Shown here: positions 1 through 4,697 of the stretch, piece by piece
Layout: each line of letters starts with the position of its first letter
Position numbering within the stretch: the first letter of the stretch is position 1
From: Acidobacteriota bacterium
Lineage (GTDB): Bacteria; Acidobacteriota; Vicinamibacteria; Vicinamibacterales; Vicinamibacteraceae
Assembly (NCBI GenBank): GCA_023418055.1
Contig: JAEZDP010000036.1
Location: forward strand, 1-14,202
Direction of reading: 5' to 3'
Length of the DNA stretch: 14,202 nt
Position numbers and translations under genes: made by a program
Notes under the pieces: generated by a model
What the model saw: the letters and a program-made list of their open reading frames with translations, nothing else
Database searches by the model: none
Told to the model about the DNA's origin: nothing

Positions 1-21
1 ATCCAGCTGAGCTACGGGCGC
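1..21 (-). tRNA. tRNA 5' end, probably tRNA-Arg, cut by window edge
   Basis: Read on the minus strand, the first bases give GCGCCCGTAGCTCAGCTGGA followed by T. This is an intact 7-base acceptor strand (GCGCCCG), the TA at positions 8-9, the D-stem strand GCTC and the AGCTGGA D-loop start. The anticodon lies outside the window, so the isotype is inferred. The sequence is close to bacterial tRNA-Arg genes of the GCGCCCGTAGCTCAGCTGGATAGAGC type. A candidate extended -10 box lies 11 bases upstream. Confidence 0.78.
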
Positions 22-32
22 ACTCGTCCAGC

Positions 33-41
33 ATCGTAGCA
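33..41 (-). promoter_or_regulatory. Candidate extended -10 promoter for the tRNA
   Basis: On the minus strand the bases read TGC TACGAT, an extended -10 form (TGN plus TAnnnT). The box ends 11 bases before the tRNA 5' end, so initiation about 7 bases downstream would leave a leader of only a few bases. No recognisable -35 box is seen 16-18 bases upstream. The same TACGAT hexamer occurs before two other genes in the window. Confidence 0.4.
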
Positions 42-74
42 GACCGACGCGCCCACCCTGCCGCCTGCGACGGC

Positions 75-449
75 CTACGTCCAGATCATCCGGGCGCCGT
101 ACGGCTCGAACGCGCGATCGTGGGTGACGAGCGTCGCGCGCTCGGCCAATGCCTGCGCCACGAGCATCCGATCGAAGGGATCGGCATGATGCGCCGGCAA
201 CTGCTGCAGACACTCCGTGTGCACCAGCGTCATCGGCAATTCGGTGAAGTCATCGGCCGCCAGGAGCACCCGGAACGGCTCGTCGAGGCGAAGCCGCCCG
301 AGCGCGCTCTTGATGGCCACTTCCCACCCCGACACCGCGCTCACCCAGACGACGTCGGCCTCGGCAATGGCACGGCGTGCCTCACGCCCGAGCCGGCGGT
401 CGTTGCGCTGCCACCACAGCACGACGTGGGTGTCGAGCAGTATCGTCAT
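75..449 (-). CDS. PIN-domain toxin, VapC type
   Basis: The protein is 124 residues, a normal length for a VapC-type toxin, a Mg-dependent ribonuclease that cleaves tRNA or other RNA when its antitoxin is lost. The visible PIN signature starts with LLDTHVVLWW (Asp6), followed by SAVSGWEVAIK (Glu43), HHADPFDRML (Asp90/Asp93) and VTHDRAF (Asp111), so the acidic metal-binding set appears complete. Its ATG overlaps the antitoxin stop codon by four bases (ATGA at 449-446), which implies translational coupling within one operon. It ends 53 bases before the tRNA 5' end on the same strand. The RNA target cannot be read from the sequence. Confidence 0.9.
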   Translation of the reverse strand: MTILLDTHVVLWWQRNDRRLGREARRAIAEADVVWVSAVSGWEVAIKSALGRLRLDEPFRVLLAADDFTELPMTLVHTECLQQLPAHHADPFDRMLVAQALAERATLVTHDRAFEPYGARMIWT

Positions 450-694
450 TCCACTGTGTCGCCAGCGAAGGCGCGGATGAGCTCGTCGGGCAGCGGTGCG
501 TCGAAATCCGCCGCTATCCAGACCTTGCCCTTCGCGCGTCCCGGACGACGCAGGGACGGACGCACCGGCACCAGACGGGCGCGAGGCTTGCCGGCCTTGG
601 CGATGATGATCTCCGTACCAGCCGCAGCTTCTTCGACGAGCGCCGAGAGTTGCGTCTTGGCTTCGTACAGGTTGATGGTGCGGATGGCGTTCAT
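446..694 (-). CDS. Antitoxin, Phd/YefM family
   Basis: This 82-residue protein has the Phd/YefM N-terminal DNA-binding fold: INLYEAKTQLSALVEEAAAG (residues 7-26) followed by EIIIAKAGKPRARLVPV. The C-terminal part, with PLPDELIRAF near residues 67-76, is the usual toxin-wrapping peptide. Antitoxins of this family neutralise the toxin and, together with it, repress their own promoter. The stop codon overlaps the toxin start. No Shine-Dalgarno sequence precedes the ATG; a -10-like box ends 7 bases before it, so the message may be leaderless. Partnering of a Phd-type antitoxin with a PIN toxin is common. Confidence 0.88.
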   Translation of the reverse strand: MNAIRTINLYEAKTQLSALVEEAAAGTEIIIAKAGKPRARLVPVRPSLRRPGRAKGKVWIAADFDAPLPDELIRAFAGDTVE

Positions 695-701
695 GACGAC
701 G

Positions 702-738
702 ACGCTACACCTGGATGGTCAAGTTGGTCAAGCGTCAA
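702..738 (-). promoter_or_regulatory. Toxin-antitoxin promoter/operator with three TTGAC repeats
   Basis: On the minus strand three direct copies of TTGAC start at 738, 731 and 722. The middle copy (TTGACC, 731-726) is 18 bases from TAGCGT (707-702), a fair -35/-10 pair. The -10 box ends 7 bases before the antitoxin ATG at 694, which would place initiation at or next to the A of the start codon. The repeated TTGAC could also form operator half-sites for antitoxin or complex binding. This is the only candidate promoter in the window with a recognisable -35 box. Confidence 0.5.
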
Positions 739-780
739 GAGCGAACGGCCTGGGTGCTCCCGGCACGGGCGCCCCCGGGG

Positions 781-786
781 TACGAT
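781..786 (+). promoter_or_regulatory. Candidate -10 box for the AcpH-like gene
   Basis: TACGAT lies 13 bases before the ATG at 800, which would leave a leader of about 7 bases. No -35 match is seen upstream. The hexamer is identical to the boxes proposed for the tRNA and the DinB-like gene. The evidence is weak, resting on position and recurrence. Confidence 0.3.
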
Positions 787-799
787 CGCAACCGTCACC

Positions 800-1402
800 A
801 TGAATTACCTGCTGCACTTTCTCCTGGCTCGCGATGACGAGGACCTGCGCCTCGGCAGCCTCCTCGGCGACATCGTCAAGGGCCGGGTGGAGCGGTACGA
901 CCATCCCGGAACCACCCCGCGCATCCGCGAGGGCATCCGACTGCACCGCGCCGTGGACTCCTACTCCGACCGCCACCCGGTCGTCCGCCGCAGCATCCAG
1001 CGCCTGGTGCCGACCTATGGCCGGCTGTCCGGAGTCCTCGTGGACGTGTTCTACGATCACGTGCTCGCACGCACCTGGAACGCGCACCACGCGCAGCCGC
1101 TCGACATGTTCACCGACGAGATCTACCGCACGCTGCACGAGAACCTCGCGCGCCTGCCAGCCCGCGCGCACCCACTCGTCCGCGCGATGAGCCGCGACGA
1201 CTGGCTGGGCGCGTATGCCCACCTCGACGGCATCGACAGGGCGCTGCGGGGCATGGCGCACCGCTCACCGATCGCCCGCCACATCGCCCCCGCTGCCGCT
1301 GACCTGTCCCGTGACTACAACGCCTTTGCGAACGACTTCGCTGAGTTCCTGCCCGACCTGCAACGGGAAGCGGCAAGACGCCTCCAGACGCCTGACGCTT
1401 GA
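800..1402 (+). CDS. acpH: ACP phosphodiesterase (AcpH/DUF479 family)
   Basis: The 200-residue product matches the AcpH family in length and order of motifs. AcpH removes the 4'-phosphopantetheine group from holo-acyl carrier protein, giving apo-ACP, in the cytoplasm. Visible family blocks are MNYLLHFLLA at the N terminus, GDIVKG (23-28), IRLHRAVDSYSDRHP (46-60), VDVFYDHVLARTW (81-93) and YAHLDGIDRALRGM (139-152). These correspond closely to the E. coli protein as I remember it. The reading frame stays open upstream of the ATG, but homology starts at MNYL, so 800 is chosen. No strong Shine-Dalgarno sequence is present. The last few codons and the stop codon lie inside a degenerate heptad repeat (from 1389), so the C-terminal QTPDA may be repeat-derived. 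A PPTase with the opposite activity lies at 11270. Confidence 0.87.
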   Translation: MNYLLHFLLARDDEDLRLGSLLGDIVKGRVERYDHPGTTPRIREGIRLHRAVDSYSDRHPVVRRSIQRLVPTYGRLSGVLVDVFYDHVLARTWNAHHAQPLDMFTDEIYRTLHENLARLPARAHPLVRAMSRDDWLGAYAHLDGIDRALRGMAHRSPIARHIAPAAADLSRDYNAFANDFAEFLPDLQREAARRLQTPDA

Positions 1403-1444
1403 CGCCGCACGCTCCATGCCTCATGCCTCATGCCTCACGTCTCA
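1389..1444 (+). repeat. Heptanucleotide array A, consensus YGCCTSA
   Basis: Eight 7-base units run without interruption: CGCCTGA, CGCTTGA, CGCCGCA, CGCTCCA, three perfect TGCCTCA copies (1417-1437), then CGTCTCA. The array begins inside the AcpH-like gene, and that gene's TGA stop (1400-1402) falls in unit two. A period of seven does not preserve reading frame, so unit gain or loss upstream of the stop would alter the protein's C terminus. Confidence 0.8.
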
Positions 1445-1461
1445 TCGCCGGCGCCCGCCGC

Positions 1462-1524
1462 CTGTAGTCTGTAGCCTGAAGCCTGAAGCCTGAAGCCTGT
1501 AGCCTGTAGCCCCTAGCCCGTAGC
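1462..1524 (+). repeat. Heptanucleotide array B, CTGWAGC
   Basis: Nine tandem 7-base units: CTGTAGT, CTGTAGC, three CTGAAGC, two CTGTAGC, CCCTAGC and CCGTAGC. The array ends six bases before the ATG of the AraC-type gene at 1531, so it occupies the promoter or leader of that gene. It is out of register with array A by three bases and has a different unit sequence. Change in unit number would alter promoter or leader spacing in steps of seven. Confidence 0.88.
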
Positions 1525-1530
1525 CTCCCG

Positions 1531-2355
1531 ATGTTCCTCACCCGCCGGCCCAGCCCGTCGCTTGCCGCACACGTCGCGTTCCTCTGGTACGCCGACTTCG
1601 GGGCGGTGACGGCCGACCGCGTCGAGCGCGTGCTGCCGGACGGGGCGATGCAACTGGTCGTCAACCTCCGCGACCAGCCGATGCGGGTGTTCGATCGGCA
1701 TCGCCCGTCGACCCATGTGGCACTGCCGAGCGCCATCCTCACCGGGCCGACCGCAGAGTTCAACATCATCAGTGCGGCCGACACGGCCTCGACCGTGGGC
1801 GTCTCGTTCAGGCCAGGCGGCGCGGCGGCCTTTCTTGGCATGCCGCCCGCCGAACTCTTCGACCGCGACCTCGACCTTGCCACGGCCTGGGGGCAATGTT
1901 TCGCCGACGAGGTGCGCAACCGTACCCTCGAGTGCGAGAGCGCCGCAGCCCGCCTCGACGGGCTCGACGCACTCCTGTTGCGCCAGTGGCGCGGGCTGGA
2001 CGTCACGCATCGAGCCGTGGACTGGGCCGTCCGCGCCCTCAGCCAGCGCACCGCGCCGCCCGTCGCCGATATCGTCGGCCGCGTGGGGATGAGCCATCGC
2101 CGATTCATCGAGCTGTTCCACGCTGCCGTCGGCCTCACGCCCAAGCGTTTCAGCCGTCTGCAGCGATTCCAGGATCTGCTCCGCAGCGCCCACGCCACGC
2201 ACGAGCAGGGCTGGGCCGACCTGGCCGCCGCGTGCGGCTACAGCGACCAGGCCCACCTCACGCACGACTTCCGCGCGTTCTCGGGCCTGACCCCGAGCGA
2301 CTACCTCCGCCGCCGGACGCCCTTCACGAACCACGTGATCGAGACCCAGCGTTAG
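1531..2355 (+). CDS. AraC-family transcriptional regulator
   Basis: The 274-residue protein has an N-terminal sensing region (about 1-130, including the VLPDGAMQLVVNL block at 34-46 typical of the DUF6597-like N-domain). The C-terminal AraC DNA-binding domain spans about 160-262. Both helix-turn-helix units are visible: VADIVGRVGMSHRRFIELF (178-196), then WADLAAACGYSDQAHLTHDF (228-247), followed by the conserved GLTPSDYLRR. The effector is not deducible. The gene is bracketed by heptad arrays, array B ending six bases before its ATG and array C beginning 13 bases after its stop. No Shine-Dalgarno sequence is visible before the ATG. It may control the downstream VOC gene pair on the same strand; that is inference from proximity only. 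Confidence 0.9.
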   Translation: MFLTRRPSPSLAAHVAFLWYADFGAVTADRVERVLPDGAMQLVVNLRDQPMRVFDRHRPSTHVALPSAILTGPTAEFNIISAADTASTVGVSFRPGGAAAFLGMPPAELFDRDLDLATAWGQCFADEVRNRTLECESAAARLDGLDALLLRQWRGLDVTHRAVDWAVRALSQRTAPPVADIVGRVGMSHRRFIELFHAAVGLTPKRFSRLQRFQDLLRSAHATHEQGWADLAAACGYSDQAHLTHDFRAFSGLTPSDYLRRRTPFTNHVIETQR

Positions 2356-2368
2356 TTCCCGTCCCCCC

Positions 2369-2410
2369 CGATCCCCGATCCGCGATCCGCGATCCGCGAT
2401 CCCCGATCCG
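2369..2410 (+). repeat. Heptanucleotide array C, CGATCCS
   Basis: Six uninterrupted 7-base units: CGATCCC, three CGATCCG, CGATCCC, CGATCCG. It lies between the AraC-type gene and the VOC gene pair, immediately before an AT-rich spot (TAAATTT, 2412-2418) that could serve as a -10 box for the VOC operon. The unit sequence differs from arrays A and B, but the period is the same. Confidence 0.88.
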
Positions 2411-2449
2411 GTAAATTTCCTCCAAGCCTGCCCGTCGGCCGCCGCGTCA

Positions 2450-2474
2450 TCCTGTGGGCGTCACAGGAAAGGAG
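2450..2474 (+). promoter_or_regulatory. Hairpin abutting the Shine-Dalgarno of the first VOC gene
   Basis: TCCTGTG (2450-2456) and CACAGGA (2462-2468) form a perfect 7-bp inverted repeat with the 5-base loop GGCGT. The ribosome binding site AAGGAG (2469-2474) follows directly, nine bases before the ATG at 2484. The element could modulate translation as an RNA hairpin or be a DNA operator, possibly for the adjacent AraC-type regulator. The strong Shine-Dalgarno sequence also decides the start of the downstream gene. Confidence 0.5.
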
Positions 2475-2483
2475 TGCACAGTC

Positions 2484-2891
2484 ATGGTGTCTGCAGTTCC
2501 AGAGGGTTACCCCCGCGTCAGCCCGTACCTCATCGTCGAACCCGCCGAGGCGGCCATCGACTTCATGCTGACCGTCCTCGGGGGCACCGAGGTACGGCGT
2601 CACCTCACGCCGGAAGGCCGGGTCATGCACGCCGAGGTGCGCATCGGCGACTCGCTCGTGATGGTGGGCGGCGCCAATCCCGAATGGCCCGCCGTGCCCG
2701 CGGCGCTCCACGTGTATGTGGACGACGTGGACGCGACCTACACGCAGGCGCTCGCCGCCGGCGCGACGTCGGTGAGCGCGCCCGAGACCAAGCCCTACGG
2801 CGATCGCAGCGCCTACGTGAAGGACGCGGCAGGCACGATATGGTTCATCTCGACGCACGTAGAGGACGTCGCAGAAGGAGGGGTGGGATGA
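2484..2891 (+). CDS. VOC (glyoxalase/bleomycin-resistance fold) protein, PhnB-like
   Basis: The product is 135 residues. I chose the ATG at 2484 because AAGGAG sits nine bases upstream; the upstream in-frame GTG at 2454 lacks this. Visible VOC/PhnB-type features are an N-terminal VSPYLIVEPAEAAIDFM strand-helix, the GRVMHAEVRIGDS block, the ALHVYVDDVDATYTQALAAGA repeat-like motif, and YGDRSAYVKDAAGTIWFI near the C terminus. VOC proteins are metal-dependent lyases, isomerases, dioxygenases or drug-binding proteins. The specific substrate cannot be inferred, and many PhnB-like members have no known activity. The TGA overlaps the ATG of the next VOC gene, so the two form one translational unit. 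It lacks the DEMQRR-type C-terminal tail of its neighbour. Confidence 0.85.
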   Translation: MVSAVPEGYPRVSPYLIVEPAEAAIDFMLTVLGGTEVRRHLTPEGRVMHAEVRIGDSLVMVGGANPEWPAVPAALHVYVDDVDATYTQALAAGATSVSAPETKPYGDRSAYVKDAAGTIWFISTHVEDVAEGGVG

Positions 2892-3319
2892 GCGTGCAGC
2901 AGGTCTTCGTGTACCTGTGCGTGCGCGACGCGTCGCGTGCGATGGCGTTCTACTCCGCAGCGTTCGGCGCGAGCGAGAAGATGCGCCTGACCGAACCCAA
3001 CGGCCGCGTCGGCCATGCGGAACTCGACTTCGGCGGCACGACCGTGATGCTGTCGGACGAGTTTCCCGAGATCGGCGTGCGTGCGCCAGAGGCTGGCACG
3101 CCCGTCGCGGTGTCCATCCACCTGCACGTGGACGATGCGGATGCGGTGATCGCGCGGGCGGTGACAGCCGGCGCGTCGCTCGAGCGGGCGCCGAAGGACC
3201 AGTTCTACGGGGAGCGGTCAGGCGTCGTGCGCGACCCGTTCGGGCACCGGTGGCTCATCGGGCACCACATCGAGGACGTCTCGCCCGACGAGATGCAGCG
3301 GCGGTATGAGGAGGCGTGA
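2888..3319 (+). CDS. VOC-fold protein, paralogue of the preceding gene
   Basis: The protein is 143 residues. The start at 2888 is set by AAGGAGG (2875-2881) six bases upstream and by the ATGA overlap with the preceding stop. It shares the layout of its neighbour: VFVYLCVRDASRAMAFYSAA, then GRVGHAELDFGG, then IHLHVDDADAVIARAVTAGA, then YGERSGVVRDPFGHRWLIGHH. It also carries the C-terminal HIEDVSPDEMQRRYEE that is common in PhnB-like VOC proteins. The pair probably arose by tandem duplication and may form a heterodimer, since VOC proteins often act as dimers. The substrate is unknown. A strong hairpin follows about 50 bases after the stop. Confidence 0.85.
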   Translation: MSVQQVFVYLCVRDASRAMAFYSAAFGASEKMRLTEPNGRVGHAELDFGGTTVMLSDEFPEIGVRAPEAGTPVAVSIHLHVDDADAVIARAVTAGASLERAPKDQFYGERSGVVRDPFGHRWLIGHHIEDVSPDEMQRRYEEA

Positions 3320-3371
3320 GGAGGGCAGTCGCTGCCGTAACGGTGTCGGTCGGCACGTGAGGGGCAGGGAG

Positions 3372-3400
3372 GACGGGACACGCACCTGGCGCGTCCCGTC
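3372..3400. terminator. Strong hairpin between convergent genes, likely bidirectional terminator
   Basis: GACGGGAC (3372-3379) pairs perfectly with GTCCCGTC (3393-3400). After one mismatch, three further inner pairs close a 5-base loop. It sits between the plus-strand VOC pair and the minus-strand DinB-like gene. There is no T-run on either side, so it is not a classical intrinsic terminator, but its position and stability favour a transcription stop or RNA 3'-end role. Confidence 0.55.
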
Positions 3401-3421
3401 GATACCGAAGGTAAGTCGATG

Positions 3422-3949
3422 CTACCGTGATTCGCTCGACGGCGGCACGAGCCCCTTCATGCGCATGTAGGTGACGATGTTGCCGTAGTGCTCCATGTTG
3501 TGCGCGTTGTTCATCGCCAGCACCGCGAGTTTGGGCTGCTCGCCGAGGAAGTACTTCACCTTCTCGAGACCAGCGGTGTCGGTCATCTTCGCAAACACGC
3601 CGTCGCAGTACGTGAAGGACGCCGCGAGGGCCTTCTCGAGGTCGGCCTTCGCCGTGGCCGTCTTCTCGACGTCACCCGACGACGGATTCTTCTCGCCGGC
3701 CGCCGCCGCGCAGATCATGTAGTTGGCGTTGGCAACGTGTCCGACGAGACCTCCGAAGTTGCGCACCTCTGGAGTGGGCGCGAAGCCGTAGTCGCTCTCG
3801 GCCATCTTGGCCGCGGCCTTGGTGACGTTGCCCTTGATCAGCTCGTACTGCGCCTTGATGGCCGTCGTCATGGGATTGGCGTCCTGCGCGGACGCCACGG
3901 CGGCGACGCTGAACACGCTGGCCAGCGCAAAGACAGTGCACTTCATCAT
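3422..3949 (-). CDS. Exported DinB-fold protein
   Basis: The 175-residue product starts with a signal peptide (MMKCTVFALASVFSVAAVASA, cleavage likely before Gln22), so the mature protein should be periplasmic or secreted. The rest fits the DinB/YfiT four-helix fold. Putative metal-binding histidines are His71 (GGLVGHVANAN) and the HxxxH pair His150/His154 (NNAHNMEHYG). I chose the start at 3949 because GGTGGAGGG lies seven bases upstream; the longer in-frame start at 3964 would place that sequence inside the gene. DinB-fold proteins include thiol transferases and DNA-damage-induced proteins, but exported members are uncharacterised as far as I know. It is convergent with the VOC pair. Confidence 0.83.
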   Translation of the reverse strand: MMKCTVFALASVFSVAAVASAQDANPMTTAIKAQYELIKGNVTKAAAKMAESDYGFAPTPEVRNFGGLVGHVANANYMICAAAAGEKNPSSGDVEKTATAKADLEKALAASFTYCDGVFAKMTDTAGLEKVKYFLGEQPKLAVLAMNNAHNMEHYGNIVTYMRMKGLVPPSSESR

Positions 3950-4006
3950 CTGAGAACCCTCCACCCGAATCAGGAATGTCGCGGCAGGGAGGCGCGCGCC
4001 GGGGGA

Positions 4007-4015
4007 ATCGTACCA
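4007..4015 (-). promoter_or_regulatory. Candidate extended -10 promoter for the DinB-like gene
   Basis: On the minus strand the bases read TGG TACGAT, an extended -10 box about 57 bases before the ATG at 3949. The predicted leader contains the perfect palindrome GGCGCGCGCC (3991-4000) and the good Shine-Dalgarno sequence. No -35 box is seen. Confidence 0.4.
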
Positions 4016-4108
4016 GAGAGGCGTGGCCGCTCCGCTGCACGAGTCACCCCGGCGTCGTGCCGGTCAGGATGACGGCCCGTCCGCGTCGGGTCTGGTTTCA
4101 GGCGGCGT

Positions 4109-4126
4109 CCGCGCCGACCGGCGCGG
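4109..4126 (-). terminator. Palindromic hairpin downstream of the small membrane-protein pair
   Basis: CCGCGCCG and CGGCGCGG form a perfect inverted repeat separated by two bases (in RNA more realistically 7 bp with a 4-base loop). It begins 12 bases after the TGA of the 29-codon gene on the minus strand. No U-tract follows. The position suits the end of the two-gene minus-strand transcript starting near 4600. Confidence 0.4.
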
Positions 4127-4138
4127 TCCAGGCACCGC

Positions 4139-4228
4139 TCACGTGCCCACGCCCAACCTGGGAAACACCCAGAACTGCAGCAGGAACTGCAGCGCGATGA
4201 TGCCGAGCACCAGGAGAAAGGTCTCCAT
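4139..4228 (-). CDS. Probable 29-residue single-pass membrane microprotein
   Basis: An ATG at 4228 opens a 29-codon frame ending in TGA (4141-4139). The peptide starts METFLLVLGIIALQFLLQF and ends with WVFPRLGVGT: a continuous hydrophobic helix (about residues 4-21) with a short basic tail, as in small inner-membrane proteins. Its start is nine bases after the stop of the 120-residue membrane protein on the same strand, so it is probably co-transcribed and may be translated by reinitiation, since no strong Shine-Dalgarno sequence is seen. A hairpin lies just downstream. Codon third positions are GC-rich like the neighbouring genes. It might interact with the preceding membrane protein. The call rests on hydrophobicity and context only. 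Confidence 0.5.
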   Translation of the reverse strand: METFLLVLGIIALQFLLQFWVFPRLGVGT

Positions 4229-4237
4229 GGCGAGGTC

Positions 4238-4600
4238 TCAGGCGCGGGCTCCCGACGTGGCGGTCTGCGACGGCGGATCGCTTGCCGGGAACGAGTCGCT
4301 CAACATGTCGTCCAGGGCGTGTTCATCCACCCCCTCATCCGAGAGCCAGCCCCGCACTCTCGAGACGTCGTCGTGGCCGAGCAGCGCACGCGTCACGACG
4401 ATGCCGATGGCCAGGCCCACGAGTCCGACACCCACCCAGGTCAACTGCTGCCCGCGCGATCGCCGCACGTCGAGGCCGGGCCGCTGGCCCAGCCAGGCAT
4501 CCGAATGCGGGGCGTCGTCGGCCAGCCCCTCGTTGAATGCGTCCACCGCGAACCGCTCGCGAGCCGCCCGTTGCCGTTTCCACAACCGTGGGTCGAACAT
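4238..4600 (-). CDS. Single-pass membrane protein with C-terminal DSFPASDPPS motif
   Basis: The product is 120 residues and function is not recognised. The N-terminal half (1-50) is basic and polar and begins MFDPRLWKRQRAARERF. One transmembrane helix covers about 53-74 (LTWVGVGLVGLAIGIVVTRA). An acidic C-terminal region follows, ending with ALDDMLSDSFPASDPPSQTA. The string DSFPASDPPS recurs at the end of many otherwise short, uncharacterised bacterial proteins as far as I recall, which suggests a binding or processing motif. AGGGAGG seven bases upstream fixes the ATG at 4600. It is divergent from the amidohydrolase gene and probably in an operon with the 29-residue microprotein. Confidence 0.78.
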   Translation of the reverse strand: MFDPRLWKRQRAARERFAVDAFNEGLADDAPHSDAWLGQRPGLDVRRSRGQQLTWVGVGLVGLAIGIVVTRALLGHDDVSRVRGWLSDEGVDEHALDDMLSDSFPASDPPSQTATSGARA

Positions 4601-4697
4601 CCTCAGCCTCCCTTTTCGTTATCGTCTCACACCGTGGATGGCCGTCGGGCTCATCCGCAGCGAATTGCTGACACTCCTGTACCCTCATTCGACACCA

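Noticed and set aside
1389..1524. CRISPR array
   Set aside because: Units are 7 bases in direct tandem without spacers, so these are short tandem repeats and not CRISPR.
3965..4138. Possible extra gene in the gap after the DinB-like gene
   Set aside because: Open frames run through on both strands but have no start with a ribosome binding site and no recognisable motif. I see only the candidate promoter and a hairpin.
4067..4141. Possible selenocysteine read-through of the TGA ending the 29-residue microprotein
   Set aside because: About 24 open codons follow the TGA, but they are Arg/Pro-rich with no redox motif, and the adjacent palindrome fits a terminator better than a SECIS element.
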